The notes beneath the pieces are model-generated. The model searched no databases, was not told the DNA's origin, and saw only the letters and a list, made by a program, of their open reading frames with translations. The position numbers were made by a program, and so were the translations under genes. From an uncultured Eubacterium sp. (lineage in GTDB: Bacteria; Bacillota; Clostridia; Lachnospirales; Lachnospiraceae): a stretch of 64,000 nt of DNA. Positions 1-9,456 of this stretch are shown piece after piece (position 1 is the first letter of the stretch; each line of letters begins with the position of its first letter). The stretch is taken from positions 124,001 through 188,000 of the forward strand of contig CAJTRZ010000001.1 in NCBI GenBank assembly GCA_910578975.1, written 5' to 3'.

Positions 1-1097
1 AAATGAAGAACTGTACGAGTATCAGGCTTTTCTTCTGTCCCGATTTCTTCTTCATCATATGCCGCACAAAGGAATGCAAGCGTTACTCTGTCAGCACCAA
101 GAGATGGCTCAATAACATATGGAACATATCTCTCATGCTTTTCATCGTCAAAATATGTCAAATCCTCTTTTGACGTATTAATATGCTGTGTTAAGTCATA
201 ATCTGTTCTATCTGCAATTCCCCAAAGTTCTCCCCAGCCAAATGGAAATAAAAACTCAATATCTGTTGTAGCCTTTGAATAGAATGACAATTCTTCCTGA
301 TCATGATCTCGGAGTCTCATTTCATCTTCCTTAATTCCAAGACTTAATAACCAGTCACGACAGAATCCTCTCCAATATTCAAACCATTCCAAATCTGTAT
401 CAGGTTCACAGAAAAATTCTAATTCCATCTGTTCAAATTCTCTTGTTCTGAATGTGAAATTTCCTGGCGTAATTTCATTTCTGAACGACTTACCAATCTG
501 TCCAATACCAAATGGAATTTTCTTTCTAGAAGTTCTCTGAACGTTTTTAAAGTTGACAAAAATTCCCTGAGCAGTCTCTGGTCTCAGATAAACTGTATTC
601 TTTGCATCTTCTGTAACTCCCTGAAAAGTCTTAAACATCAAGTTAAACTCACGGATATCTGTAAAGTTGTGCTTTCCGCAGGACGGACAGCAAATATTTT
701 TCTCTTCTATGTATGAAGCCATCTGTTCATGTGACCATGCATCTACAGATTCTTCTATCGTAATACCATTTTCATCCATATAGTCTTCGATCAATTTATC
801 TGCTCTGAATCTCTCATGACACTCTTTACAATCCATTAACGGATCAGAAAAACTGCCAAGATGTCCAGATGCAACCCATGTCTGTGAATTCATCAGAATT
901 GCACAGTCAACACCTACATTATATGGATTTTCCTGAATGAATTTTTTCCACCATGCTTTTTTTACATTGTTCTTCAACTCAACACCTAAATTTCCATAAT
1001 CCCAAGTGTTAGCAAGACCTCCATAAATCTCTGAACCCGGATATACAAATCCCCTGCTTTTTGCTAATGCTACAATTTTGTCCATTGTCTTTTCCAT
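1..1097 (-). CDS. glyS: Glycyl-tRNA synthetase, 3' part cut by window edge
   Basis: Class II aminoacyl-tRNA synthetase that charges tRNA-Gly, of the single-chain (alpha-2) type. Reading the minus strand from the ATG at 1097 gives about 365 residues without a stop before the window edge; the family is usually about 460 residues, so the C-terminal anticodon-binding part lies outside. The start MEKTMDKIVALAKSRGF and the following YPGSEIYGG are typical of the family. Two C-x2-C pairs (CKEC near residue 90 and CPSC near 150) form the insertion zinc site, and FRTREFEQMELEFF is class II motif 2. A second in-frame ATG lies four codons downstream; the first has the better ribosome site. The lipoprotein gene lies 90 bases upstream, leaving no room for a T-box leader. 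Confidence 0.95.
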   Translation of the reverse strand, partial: MEKTMDKIVALAKSRGFVYPGSEIYGGLANTWDYGNLGVELKNNVKKAWWKKFIQENPYNVGVDCAILMNSQTWVASGHLGSFSDPLMDCKECHERFRADKLIEDYMDENGITIEESVDAWSHEQMASYIEEKNICCPSCGKHNFTDIREFNLMFKTFQGVTEDAKNTVYLRPETAQGIFVNFKNVQRTSRKKIPFGIGQIGKSFRNEITPGNFTFRTREFEQMELEFFCEPDTDLEWFEYWRGFCRDWLLSLGIKEDEMRLRDHDQEELSFYSKATTDIEFLFPFGWGELWGIADRTDYDLTQHINTSKEDLTYFDDEKHERYVPYVIEPSLGADRVTLAFLCAAYDEEEIGTEEKPDTRTVLH

Positions 1098-1187
1098 AAT
1101 ATCTCTCCTTACTTTTTTACATATACAAGCATTCCTGCTATTTATCAATTCAAAGGAATTTCCTATCATATAAAAATATTTGTTCCT

Positions 1188-1820
1188 CTAATAGACAATA
1201 TAACTCAAGCCATCCTCTGCCTTTGCAGTAATAATCATTCCGTCTTTATCTACTTTGCAATTATCGCTAATATATTTTATATCACTGTCTATCTGAACAG
1301 AATACTGACCATTTAATATTAAAATTTCACTGTTACCCATTTCCTTAATATCACTATCAGTCAGTTTTTTCTTCTTATCTGGAGAAATAAAATCTCCTTT
1401 AATTTTAACATCTCCTCTGTCTCGAATCTTACCAGCAAAAAAATTAGTCTCTTCTTTATTATAGTCTTTTATATACTCATTAAAATCATATACTGTAGCC
1501 ATCTTTAAAACCAGATATGCCACTTTATCTTCTACATCAAATCTGTCTACCTGAATTGCATTATCTACAGATGCTGCATCACTCGCATTATAATCTTCAA
1601 CTTCTTCATTAATGTATTTTTCTAATGCTTCTTCATCATAATCGCCACTTTTGAAACTCTCTCCTACACCATAGACTACCGCTCCATCTTCATCTATATA
1701 AATAGCGTTTGTTCCTTCTTTCAGTTCAATATCTCCTACCTTATTACCACAGCCTGTAAGCCCTGCTGCTATCACAACGATAAGGGAAAATATTAAAACG
1801 TTTCTTAAAATGTACTTCAT
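1188..1820 (-). CDS. Secreted lipoprotein of unknown function
   Basis: The 210-residue protein begins with a hydrophobic signal and a clear lipobox, LTGC with the cysteine at residue 24, so it should be lipid-anchored on the outer face of the membrane. The rest is acidic and soluble, with no motif I recognise. The ribosome site GGAGG lies just upstream of the ATG. It sits between glyS and recO on the same strand but with a 145-base gap to recO, so it probably has its own promoter. Function is unknown; the confidence applies to its being a real lipoprotein gene. Confidence 0.85.
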   Translation of the reverse strand: MKYILRNVLIFSLIVVIAAGLTGCGNKVGDIELKEGTNAIYIDEDGAVVYGVGESFKSGDYDEEALEKYINEEVEDYNASDAASVDNAIQVDRFDVEDKVAYLVLKMATVYDFNEYIKDYNKEETNFFAGKIRDRGDVKIKGDFISPDKKKKLTDSDIKEMGNSEILILNGQYSVQIDSDIKYISDNCKVDKDGMIITAKAEDGLSYIVY

Positions 1821-1965
1821 TCAATCTCCTCCTGTTTATCGGCATAACATACCTAATTAGTAATTTTAAACTCAATGGACTTTAATTTCAATACAAATTT
1901 TATATAAAACTTGTATATTATTTGTATAATACTATCGTAATCTGACCACTGTCCTCAAAATAATA

Positions 1966-2697
1966 TCATATAAAGTCCAAAGAATTAAATTTTTTATCCA
2001 CCACCTTACTTATGTATTGTCCGATAATATTCTCCATCCGCTCTAACACAGTTTCTTTTACCTGAAAAGTGTATAACTTATTAATTGGTGATGTAATAAT
2101 ATATTGAAGTGCATAGATTGTAGATGCATCTAATAATTTTTCCTGTTTTATACTCCCATGACACTGTCTACATAATACAGAATTATGATTTAAGTCAAAA
2201 TAATCTAAACTGGCTTTTGCACCACACAAACCACATTCAAAAACATTGGGATACTCTCCATTTAACACCAATGTCTTCAATTCATAAATACACCGAATCA
2301 ATCTGTTTGATATTTTTGCATTACTTAACGCTTTCATAGACAGATATAACAATTCTAAAGTATCTCTTGCTTCAATGCCCTCTCTTCCATAATAATCAGC
2401 CAGTTCCAGAAAATACATTCCTAAATACATGCTGTCAATGTCGCTCATGGAATTGCTGAAATAATCACTAATCTTCATTCCTGTTACTGTGTAAGCATTT
2501 CGCCCACGATACAATGTAAACTCACCAAAAGCCATCGGCTGGCTGCCTCCGAGGTACTGACTTGTCGGCTTTCTTGCCCCTCTGGCGAAAGCTGTTATCT
2601 TCCCAAATTCCTTGGTCAGAATAACAAGGCGCTTATCATATTCACTTATAGGTGTCCCGGAAATTACCATTCCCACTACTGTCATTGTCTCTACCAT
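1966..2697 (-). CDS. recO: DNA repair protein RecO
   Basis: RecO loads RecA onto SSB-coated single-stranded DNA together with RecR in the RecFOR pathway. The 243-residue length is normal. The N-terminal OB-fold pattern is visible (VVGMVISGTPISEYDKRLVILTKEFGK), followed by the FARGARKP signature near residues 37-44. A four-cysteine zinc site is present as C155-x2-C158 and C176-x2-C179. The gene starts 56 bases inside the upstream yqzL-like gene, so translation is likely coupled. Starts at residue 5 or 10 are alternatives. The order era-yqzL-recO is the conserved Firmicutes arrangement. Confidence 0.95.
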   Translation of the reverse strand: MVETMTVVGMVISGTPISEYDKRLVILTKEFGKITAFARGARKPTSQYLGGSQPMAFGEFTLYRGRNAYTVTGMKISDYFSNSMSDIDSMYLGMYFLELADYYGREGIEARDTLELLYLSMKALSNAKISNRLIRCIYELKTLVLNGEYPNVFECGLCGAKASLDYFDLNHNSVLCRQCHGSIKQEKLLDASTIYALQYIITSPINKLYTFQVKETVLERMENIIGQYISKVVDKKFNSLDFI

Positions 2698-2827
2698 CTC
2701 TATCGCCTTCTATCTTAGAAATAAAATTCTCTCTTGCTTCGTTTACCTTTTTCTCCTGTGCATATTTTAAATAATCTTCCACCTTGCCTGTTGTTTCAAA
2801 CACTCTCCAGCTTCCTAAATTATCCAT
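2642..2827 (-). CDS. YqzL-like small protein
   Basis: Small protein of 61 residues between era and recO, the position that yqzL holds in Bacillus. The start is the ATG at 2827, chosen because AAGGAGGAT lies five bases upstream; the open frame extends 20 codons further without a ribosome site. The N-terminal stretch GSWRVFETTGKVEDYLKYAQ resembles the YqzL pattern (W-x-VF-x-x-TG-x-x-x-x-YL). The C-terminal half is charged and ends inside the recO start region. Function is not known in any species as far as I can say; the family assignment rests on context and the short motif. Confidence 0.8.
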   Translation of the reverse strand: MDNLGSWRVFETTGKVEDYLKYAQEKKVNEARENFISKIEGDRDGRDNDSSGNGNFRDTYK

Positions 2828-2953
2828 CTTATCCTCCTTGTAATTCAATCTACCTATATAATTTCCAAGGATGGATATTGTATGCATGATATTTTCCTTA
2901 AGAAAATAATGGAAACTGTTTAAACCCCAGTCTAAAATTGCAAACAGACCTGT

Positions 2954-3883
2954 TTATTTATCTTCTTTATATCCATAATTTTTCATAAGTAATTCGCTGT
3001 CTCTCCAGTCTTTGCGCACCTTTACCCAAATCTGCAGATTAACTTTTGTGTCCAGCTGCTGCTCGATTTCATATCTTGCATTGGTGCCTATTTTTTTCAA
3101 CATACTACCCTGTTTGCCAATAATGATTCCTTTATGAGAATCTCTCTCACACACAATTGTCGCTTCAATGTCATAAATATCTTTATGACGTCTCTTCTTC
3201 ATTCGTTCAATGGTTACTGCAATACCATGAGGAATTTCCTCATCCAGTGCATGCAATGCTTTTTCCCGAATCAATTCTGCGACAATCTGTCTCATCGGCT
3301 GGTCTGTAACTGTATCTTCATCATAGTACATTGGTCCCTCTGGAAGATATTTAAATATCTGCTCTACAATGGTATCTACATTCTTTCCGCGAAGTGCTGA
3401 TGCCGGAATAATTTCATCAAAATCTAAAATTTTTCTATATGCATCAATAAATGAAAGAACCTCATCTTGTTTCACTGTATCTGTTTTGTTAATCACCAAA
3501 ATGACCGGCACCTGAATACCTTTTAACTGCTCTGCAATATGCTGCTCTCCTGCCCCGATAAATGTATCCGGCTCAACCAGCCACATAATCAAATCAACTT
3601 CCTTTAAAGTCTTTTCCGCAACACTGACCATATATTCACCCAGCTTATTTTTTGCCTTATGAATCCCCGGTGTGTCAAGAAATACAATCTGCCCCTCATC
3701 ACATGTATAGACTGTCTGTATTTTATTTCTTGTGGTCTGTGGTTTCTTTGATGTAATCGCAATCTTTTGACCAATAATCTGATTCATCAATGTTGACTTA
3801 CCTACATTTGGTCTGCCAATCAATGCTACAAATCCTGATTTAAATCCTTTTTCCATGTATTTATCCTCTATTTCTTTCTTCAT
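2954..3883 (-). CDS. era: GTPase Era, 30S ribosome maturation
   Basis: Era binds the 3' end of 16S rRNA and helps assemble the 30S subunit. The G1 loop GRPNVGKS lies at residues 23-30, G3 is DTPGIHK, G4 is NKTD, and the C-terminal KH domain has the GIIIGKQGSMLKKIG loop followed by the usual VNLQIWVKVRKDWR strand. At 309 residues it is full length. The first nine residues before MEKGF are longer than in most homologues, so a start at residue 10 is possible. It is preceded by the M16C peptidase gene on the same strand with a 31-base gap, suggesting cotranscription. Confidence 0.97.
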   Translation of the reverse strand: MKKEIEDKYMEKGFKSGFVALIGRPNVGKSTLMNQIIGQKIAITSKKPQTTRNKIQTVYTCDEGQIVFLDTPGIHKAKNKLGEYMVSVAEKTLKEVDLIMWLVEPDTFIGAGEQHIAEQLKGIQVPVILVINKTDTVKQDEVLSFIDAYRKILDFDEIIPASALRGKNVDTIVEQIFKYLPEGPMYYDEDTVTDQPMRQIVAELIREKALHALDEEIPHGIAVTIERMKKRRHKDIYDIEATIVCERDSHKGIIIGKQGSMLKKIGTNARYEIEQQLDTKVNLQIWVKVRKDWRDSELLMKNYGYKEDK

Positions 3884-3914
3884 GTGCCTCTTACTGCTTT
3901 TCTTTCTTCAGCAC

Positions 3915-6851
3915 TTATCCTAATTCCTTAATTTCATTAAATAATTCTTCATCACTTGTAATAGCACTCTTGCCACCAACCACGCAGATGTGATTCTTAT
4001 CCAATGCTTTTTTAAACTTCGGTGCAAGACTTCTTATTTTTTCCACATCTGTTTTCAGTACATCTTCTCTCTCTCTTTTCAGCATTTCATAACTAGTGCC
4101 ACTCATATATTGGGTAAACTCCCTTCCACTTCTGTCAGCTGCGCTTAATGGTGTGTCCATGTTACTAATCGTGCCGATAATATACTTTCTCATCTCACGC
4201 TCACTGGCATCAAACTGTGCAATAAATTCCGGTGCGTTTAAATATACATCACTGGTCCGTTTTAAATTCGGATCACGGTATGAGGAAAACATTACATCTC
4301 CACTGCGGGTCACTGAACAATTACAGCCATATGCTCCACCTAACACTCTGATATTATTCCACAAATATTCACTACTCATAATATTAGACAATACCTGCAT
4401 GCTTCCATCAAAAAATTCTGATTGTTCTTCTTTATAATTTCCACATCTTGAAACATACTGTACCTGACCTGATGTAATAAATCCTTCATTTTTTTCTGTC
4501 GGCTTAAATTCCCATCCATCAAAATGTGGTTTAAAATCTGTCGGCTCGTACATGCTGTCTTGTAATTCACTGATATAACCTTTAACGTTTTTATAACTAT
4601 CCCTGCTTCCGGCATAATTAATTACCATATTATCTTTTCTAAAAACATACCTGATTGTTTCAGATAACTTATTCATCACTTCTGTTTTACACATATCATA
4701 ATGTTCCAGTATATCCTCGACAAACTTGTAAAAAGCAATACCGGATGTCTGTTCTCTAATATAGTAATCCTCAGAATAATCTGATACTGCACGCATCCTG
4801 CTTGCAACGTTACCTGATTGTATAATACTTTTATTTAATCTGGATTTTGTTTCCTCTAATATTTCTTTCAGACGCTTTTCATCTGAAAAATTAGTCTTTG
4901 TAATGACCTCTTTAATAATACTGATGGCTTTTTCCAACTTGTTATCTATCGCCTTTGTATGGACTTCCACCTGATACTTTGCTGTCTTCTCAAGACTATT
5001 TACATAAATTCCAGAACTGAAAAGCAGACCTCCTAAATTCATATCGATATCCGTATTCAACTCTGTGTATTTTCTGTCTGTATCCATGAAACTCAATACA
5101 TATTTTAAAAGTCCTATATACGGAACATATTCCATTGGTAATGTGCCAAAATCAAAGGAAATATCCAGATATCCGATTCCATTGGTAAAGAGTTCGTTAT
5201 ATACTGCTGTATACGCAGGAAGTTTTTCTTCCTGATAGATGAATGGTTTAGGATTTTTCTCAATATCTTCTATCTCCAATAATGGGATTGTCTCTAGTTC
5301 CTCGTCTGTAGAAGGAGTCTCCTGATACTCTTTTAACTGCTTCGTATCTACAATTAATTTTTCTAGTTCCTCTTCTGTCATACTATTTTTTAAGTTTTTT
5401 AATTGTTCTGTCAGTACAGATTCTTTTTCCTCTGTGAGACCTTTCTTTGGTTGCATGATAACAGTAGAACGATGTGTATTATTTAGCAGATATTTTTCTA
5501 TCAGACTTTCAAAATAATCTGTATCAATTTTTTCTCTCAGTGTATCAAAAATCTTATTTGTCTCAAGAGAAGCAAATGGCTGTTTTTCATCATAAAGCCA
5601 TGTGCTCATAAGATTCAGTCCCCATATTAACCCTTTAGGAAAACCACCAAAGTCTGCTTCCTTTACAGAAAATTCCAAACTATTAAGTCCTGCTCTTAAT
5701 GCATCCTTTTGGATACCATTCTTCACAATTTCACTTAATGTTTTATCTATTAAATCATTAAATTTGTCTGCGTCCAGCTCATTGGCATATTTTGCTGTAA
5801 TACTATATATCGGCTGTAGTATATCATCTTCGTATGCTCCTATAATATCTTTTCCGATTTTTGCATCAATTAATTCCTGTTTTAGAGGTGCCCCAGGCAT
5901 TTTCATAATCGCATATTCCAGTATCTGAAATGCAATATTCAATTCCACATCCAAACTGTCTCCAATAACAAAATTCGAAACTAAAACAGCACTTTCTTCT
6001 TCCTTTTCGCTGTCAGATATTGCATATTCTTTTTTAATAGTACATGGATTATCTAATGATTTCTGCATCTTAATTTCAGAATCTACCTGCAGATAATCAT
6101 AATGAGATAAATATTCCTTATCCAGCCATTCCAGACGTTCCACGACATCCATATCTCCGTATAAATAAATATAACTATTGGACGGATGATAATATTTTCT
6201 ATGAAAGTCGAGATATTGTTCATAAGTAAGTGACGGAATATACTCCGGGTCACCACCGGATTCACTGCTATATCCATTGTCTGGGAACAATGACTGTAAG
6301 GAAACCCTTGATGCCAATCCATCCACAGATGAGAATACACCTTTCATCTCATTGTAAACCACACCATTAATAATGATATCTCCCTCTTTGCTGTCCAACT
6401 CATAATGCCAGCCTTCCTGTTTGAAGATATTTTCCTGTTTATAAATATTCGGATGAAAAACAGCATCCATGTATACATGCATTAAGTTTTTAAAATCTTT
6501 ATCATTATAACTTGCCACTGGATAAACAGTCTTATCCGGATATGTCATAGCATTTAAGAACGTATTTAAAGACCCCTTTACCAGTTCCATAAAAGGCTCT
6601 TTTACCGGAAATTTGTCAGAACCGCAAAGCACTGTATGTTCAATAATATGAGGGACTCCTGTATCATCTGTTACTGGTGTACGAAATCCAATATTAAAAA
6701 CTTTATTATCATCATCATTGGATAATACTACAATTCTCGCTCCTGTCTTTCTATGTTTCAGTAAATATGCATCTGAATTTACTTCCTCTATATGCTTATT
6801 AATAATCACTTCGTATGATTGTAATTCTTTTATTTCCATAATTCGTTTCAT
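3915..6851 (-). CDS. Insulinase-family (M16C) metallopeptidase, presequence-protease type
   Basis: Zinc peptidase of the M16C group (relatives of presequence protease PreP/Cym1 and clostridial falcilysin-like enzymes) that degrades short peptides in a closed chamber. The inverted zinc motif H68-I-I-E71-H72 is intact in GVPHIIEHTVLCGS, and the glutamate-bearing helix YNEMKGVFSS lies about 100 residues later. The 978-residue length matches fused M16C enzymes with four related domains. There is no signal peptide, so it acts in the cytoplasm. A second ATG four codons in (MEIKELQSYEV) may be the true start, because AAAGGA is very close to the first one. Confidence 0.93.
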   Translation of the reverse strand: MKRIMEIKELQSYEVIINKHIEEVNSDAYLLKHRKTGARIVVLSNDDDNKVFNIGFRTPVTDDTGVPHIIEHTVLCGSDKFPVKEPFMELVKGSLNTFLNAMTYPDKTVYPVASYNDKDFKNLMHVYMDAVFHPNIYKQENIFKQEGWHYELDSKEGDIIINGVVYNEMKGVFSSVDGLASRVSLQSLFPDNGYSSESGGDPEYIPSLTYEQYLDFHRKYYHPSNSYIYLYGDMDVVERLEWLDKEYLSHYDYLQVDSEIKMQKSLDNPCTIKKEYAISDSEKEEESAVLVSNFVIGDSLDVELNIAFQILEYAIMKMPGAPLKQELIDAKIGKDIIGAYEDDILQPIYSITAKYANELDADKFNDLIDKTLSEIVKNGIQKDALRAGLNSLEFSVKEADFGGFPKGLIWGLNLMSTWLYDEKQPFASLETNKIFDTLREKIDTDYFESLIEKYLLNNTHRSTVIMQPKKGLTEEKESVLTEQLKNLKNSMTEEELEKLIVDTKQLKEYQETPSTDEELETIPLLEIEDIEKNPKPFIYQEEKLPAYTAVYNELFTNGIGYLDISFDFGTLPMEYVPYIGLLKYVLSFMDTDRKYTELNTDIDMNLGGLLFSSGIYVNSLEKTAKYQVEVHTKAIDNKLEKAISIIKEVITKTNFSDEKRLKEILEETKSRLNKSIIQSGNVASRMRAVSDYSEDYYIREQTSGIAFYKFVEDILEHYDMCKTEVMNKLSETIRYVFRKDNMVINYAGSRDSYKNVKGYISELQDSMYEPTDFKPHFDGWEFKPTEKNEGFITSGQVQYVSRCGNYKEEQSEFFDGSMQVLSNIMSSEYLWNNIRVLGGAYGCNCSVTRSGDVMFSSYRDPNLKRTSDVYLNAPEFIAQFDASEREMRKYIIGTISNMDTPLSAADRSGREFTQYMSGTSYEMLKREREDVLKTDVEKIRSLAPKFKKALDKNHICVVGGKSAITSDEELFNEIKELG

Positions 6852-6988
6852 TCCTTTCCCACTAACAGATTTTTTATGTTTTAAACTATTACTTTTCTTT
6901 ACCTTTACTTAACATTGTGTATTTTACCATATTTTTACTATTCTATCCATATTGTTAAAATAGTCATGTTTTTTTCTTTCTATTCATA

Positions 6989-7219
6989 TTATTTGATTTT
7001 ATGAAAAGTAACAATCTGATTTTTCATAGAAATTTTATCTACCTCATATCCATATTCTATTAATTCTTTCTTATACTTCAAAAAAGAATGATCAATTGGT
7101 ATTCCCGCAATATTTTCAATTTCCTGAAACGTTAATTGGAATGTAACTCTGTCATCGTGGCTTACATATTTCCATAATAAACTATACTTACTCATATCTA
7201 TATCCTCTATCTTTTTCAA
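6989..7219 (-). CDS. Small conserved hypothetical protein
   Basis: A 76-residue cytoplasmic protein, MKKIEDIDMSKYSLLWKYV at the start, then VTFQLTFQEIENIAGIPI. The pattern of a short LWKY segment, a TFQEIE helix and a following basic FLKYKKEL segment resembles small Firmicutes domains of unknown function, possibly of the kind now grouped as DUF7662, but I am not certain of that family name. It stands alone between the M16C gene and the DUF1284 gene, reads well as coding sequence and has no recognisable catalytic motif. Confidence 0.65.
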   Translation of the reverse strand: MKKIEDIDMSKYSLLWKYVSHDDRVTFQLTFQEIENIAGIPIDHSFLKYKKELIEYGYEVDKISMKNQIVTFHKIK

Positions 7220-7264
7220 AAATTAATCATAGTTTAACATAATAAAAGTTGTAATGAAACAACA

Positions 7265-7298
7265 AAAGCCAATTACACTTTTTTGTGTAACTGGCTTT
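7265..7298 (-). terminator. Hairpin terminator of the bioY operon
   Basis: AAAGCCAATTACAC pairs with GTGTAACTGGCTTT (one G-T pair) around a TTTTTT loop. On the minus strand it is followed by T-rich sequence. It overlaps the last codons of the DUF1284 gene and fits an intrinsic terminator for the bioY transcript. Confidence 0.65.
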
Positions 7299-7665
7299 CG
7301 CAAATATCAGACCAACGGCATACTTCGCAAACCTGCTTTAATTTATTTTTATCTATAATGTTTCTATATACTAACCGCGTCAAATCTTTCCATGTCTGTT
7401 CTTCCTTGAGCTCATCTTTAATCAATTCATATGTACGCTTATCATTTCCCAATACTGAATCTTCTTTACTACATTTTCCATTTTTATTATTCGGACAATT
7501 TTTACATATATCATCAACACCCTTAACAATTTGAATAACGGGATTTTCCTGTAAAAGTTTATCATATACCTCTGCCATATGTTTGACAAACTCTTCACTG
7601 TATCCTTTCCCTTCAAAAAATTGGAGGCATAGTAAATGGTGAGGTCTAATTGAAAATCTGCACAT
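7273..7665 (-). CDS. DUF1284 domain protein
   Basis: The 130-residue protein has the DUF1284 opening IRPHHLLCLQFFEGKGYSEEF and several cysteines (CKNCPNNKNGKC in the middle, VCEVCRWSDIC near the end) that look like metal or iron-sulfur ligands. Family function is unknown. The gene overlaps the end of bioY by 20 bases, so it is cotranscribed and probably translationally coupled; a link to biotin use is only suggested by this position. Confidence 0.88.
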   Translation of the reverse strand: MCRFSIRPHHLLCLQFFEGKGYSEEFVKHMAEVYDKLLQENPVIQIVKGVDDICKNCPNNKNGKCSKEDSVLGNDKRTYELIKDELKEEQTWKDLTRLVYRNIIDKNKLKQVCEVCRWSDICESQLHKKV

Positions 7666-8209
7666 ATTTTTTTAACCTGTTTACAATAATAATTGCCACT
7701 GCTATCTTAACCAAATCAGGTATAATAAACGGAATAACACATAAAGTTAAGGAGCTTATTAAATTCATCTCTGTCACAAACATAAACCAGATTGTACCAA
7801 AAATATAGTAAACGACAGCACCTAAAATCATTGTAGCGGCCATAACCACTATCTTTGTAATTTCTCTTTTTTCTTTGACAATCTTTGTACTAAATCCAAC
7901 AATCACTGCTGTAAAAACAAATCCTATCAGATACCCCGCCGTCGGTGAAGCCAATACACTAAGTCCACCTGCAAAACCTGCAAAAACCGGTGCACCAGCA
8001 AAACCAATCAATAAATATACAATCACTGCAAGTGTTCCTCTCTTTGCTCCTAAGATTCCCGCTGCCACAAACACTGCAAATGTCTGAAGCGTAAACGGAA
8101 CCTGTCCTGCCGAAACCGTAATCCATGAACACACTGAAATTAATGCTGTAAAAACCGCAACTAACACCATGTCCTGTACTGTTGCAAATTGTTTCTTTGT
8201 CTCGCCCAT
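7646..8209 (-). CDS. bioY: Biotin transporter BioY (ECF S component)
   Basis: Integral membrane substrate-binding component of an energy-coupling-factor importer for biotin; it normally works with the shared EcfA/A'/T module, which is not in this window. The 187 residues form about six hydrophobic helices, with the BioY features QVPFTLQTFAVFVAAGILGAKRGTLAV and GLSVLASPTAGYLIGF clearly visible. The ATG at 8209 has a GGAGG site. It is divergent from birA, and a BirA operator overlaps its promoter, so it is expected to be repressed when biotin is plentiful. Confidence 0.96.
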   Translation of the reverse strand: MGETKKQFATVQDMVLVAVFTALISVCSWITVSAGQVPFTLQTFAVFVAAGILGAKRGTLAVIVYLLIGFAGAPVFAGFAGGLSVLASPTAGYLIGFVFTAVIVGFSTKIVKEKREITKIVVMAATMILGAVVYYIFGTIWFMFVTEMNLISSLTLCVIPFIIPDLVKIAVAIIIVNRLKKYVQIFN

Positions 8210-8293
8210 TTGTACCTCCTAATTTTCTCTTAGTTTTTATTTTCGGCAAATATAAATTTAACTTTGTAATTTTTTACATTTACACGCAAATTT

Positions 8294-8345
8294 ATAATAC
8301 GGTATAGCCTTTAAATTGTCAACCTCTTTTGTTGTCTGGTTGACG
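8294..8345 (-). promoter_or_regulatory. bioY promoter with BirA operator
   Basis: On the minus strand, -35 TTGACA (plus positions 8317-8322) and -10 TATTAT (8294-8299) are separated by exactly 17 bases. The -35 box lies in the left half-site of an inverted repeat, TTGTCAACC (8316-8324) and GGTTGAC (8338-8344), separated by 13 bases. This matches the TTGTTAACC/GGTTAACAA form of BirA operators. Repression would act by blocking RNA polymerase at the -35 box. Confidence 0.85.
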
Positions 8346-8422
8346 TTTAGTTTCCTTTATCTTGAATTCATTCTACTTCGATGATATACTAATAAGCATA
8401 TGTGTAATAGAAAGAGGAAATA

Positions 8423-9394
8423 ATGAGCGTTAAAGATGAAGTTTTAAAACAATTAGAAAATAATAAAGGAAATTATATCTCTGGAGGACAATTAGCGAAA
8501 ACTTTAGATGTCAGCCGTAATTCCATTTGGAAAGCAATAAAATCTTTAGAAAAAAACGGTTATCAGATAGATGCTGTTCCAAACCGTGGTTACTGCCTTG
8601 CCGAAAAAAATGACATTCTTTCTGCATTCAGCATTGGTCAATATTTAAAAAACAAACTGGATATTCATGTATATCCTATTGTCTCATCAACCAACACTGT
8701 TTTAAAAGAAATGGCTGAACAAGGTGCTGCTGAGGGAACTGTGGTAATTGCTGAAGAACAAAATGCTGGTAAAGGCAGGATGGGAAAATCCTTTTATTCT
8801 CCTTCAAAAACCGGAATTTATGTAAGCATCCTGCTTCGTCCTACGATTCCTGCTGAAGAATCTTTATTCCTTACCACATCTGCTGCTGTGGCTACTGCCA
8901 GAGCAATCGAGGATGTATCTGACAAAACCGCTGACATTAAATGGGTCAATGATGTTTATATTGATAACAAAAAAGTCTGTGGAATCCTAACAGAAGGTGC
9001 ATTTAATGCAGAGACCGGACAGTTAGATTATGCCATTGTTGGTATTGGTGTCAATGTGTGTTTTCCTGAGGGTGGATTTCCTGAAGAAATTCAAAAAATT
9101 GCTACAGCTGTTTTTGATAAACAAACTGATTCAACGAATAAACGCAGCATGCTTATTGCACATCTTCTGGATTATTTTATGGAAAATTACAAAGAACTGG
9201 CTTCCAAAACATTTGTAAAAGAATATATTGAACGTTCAATGATTCTCGGAAAAAAAATTCTTTTAATTGAAGGAAATGATACCATTCCCGCAACTGCTAT
9301 GGAAATTGATAAAAAATGCCGACTCAAAGTAAAACTTGAAGACGACACCACCAGATGGCTTTCTTCAGGCGAAGTCAGTATCCGTATAAACTAA
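8423..9394 (+). CDS. birA: Bifunctional biotin ligase and biotin-operon repressor BirA
   Basis: The enzyme makes biotinyl-AMP and transfers biotin to carboxylase carrier proteins; with the N-terminal DNA-binding domain it also represses biotin genes. Residues 1-60 form a winged helix (GGQLAKTLDVSRNSIWKAIKSLEKNGY). The ligase domain has EEQNAGKGRMGKSF (111-124, biotinyl-AMP loop) and KWVNDVYIDNKKVCGIL (173-189, KWPND region with the usual proline replaced by valine). The C-terminal SH3-like domain ends WLSSGEVSIRIN. The 323 residues and the operator upstream support the class II (regulatory) type. Confidence 0.97.
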   Translation: MSVKDEVLKQLENNKGNYISGGQLAKTLDVSRNSIWKAIKSLEKNGYQIDAVPNRGYCLAEKNDILSAFSIGQYLKNKLDIHVYPIVSSTNTVLKEMAEQGAAEGTVVIAEEQNAGKGRMGKSFYSPSKTGIYVSILLRPTIPAEESLFLTTSAAVATARAIEDVSDKTADIKWVNDVYIDNKKVCGILTEGAFNAETGQLDYAIVGIGVNVCFPEGGFPEEIQKIATAVFDKQTDSTNKRSMLIAHLLDYFMENYKELASKTFVKEYIERSMILGKKILLIEGNDTIPATAMEIDKKCRLKVKLEDDTTRWLSSGEVSIRIN

Positions 9395-9456
9395 CCAAAA
9401 GTTTATCTATATCAACTTGTAGCAAAACAAATTCAACTGACAATACGGAATATCTA

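Noticed and set aside
1098..1187. T-box leader for glyS
   Set aside because: Only 90 bases separate glyS from the gene before it, and no specifier stem or T-box sequence is present.
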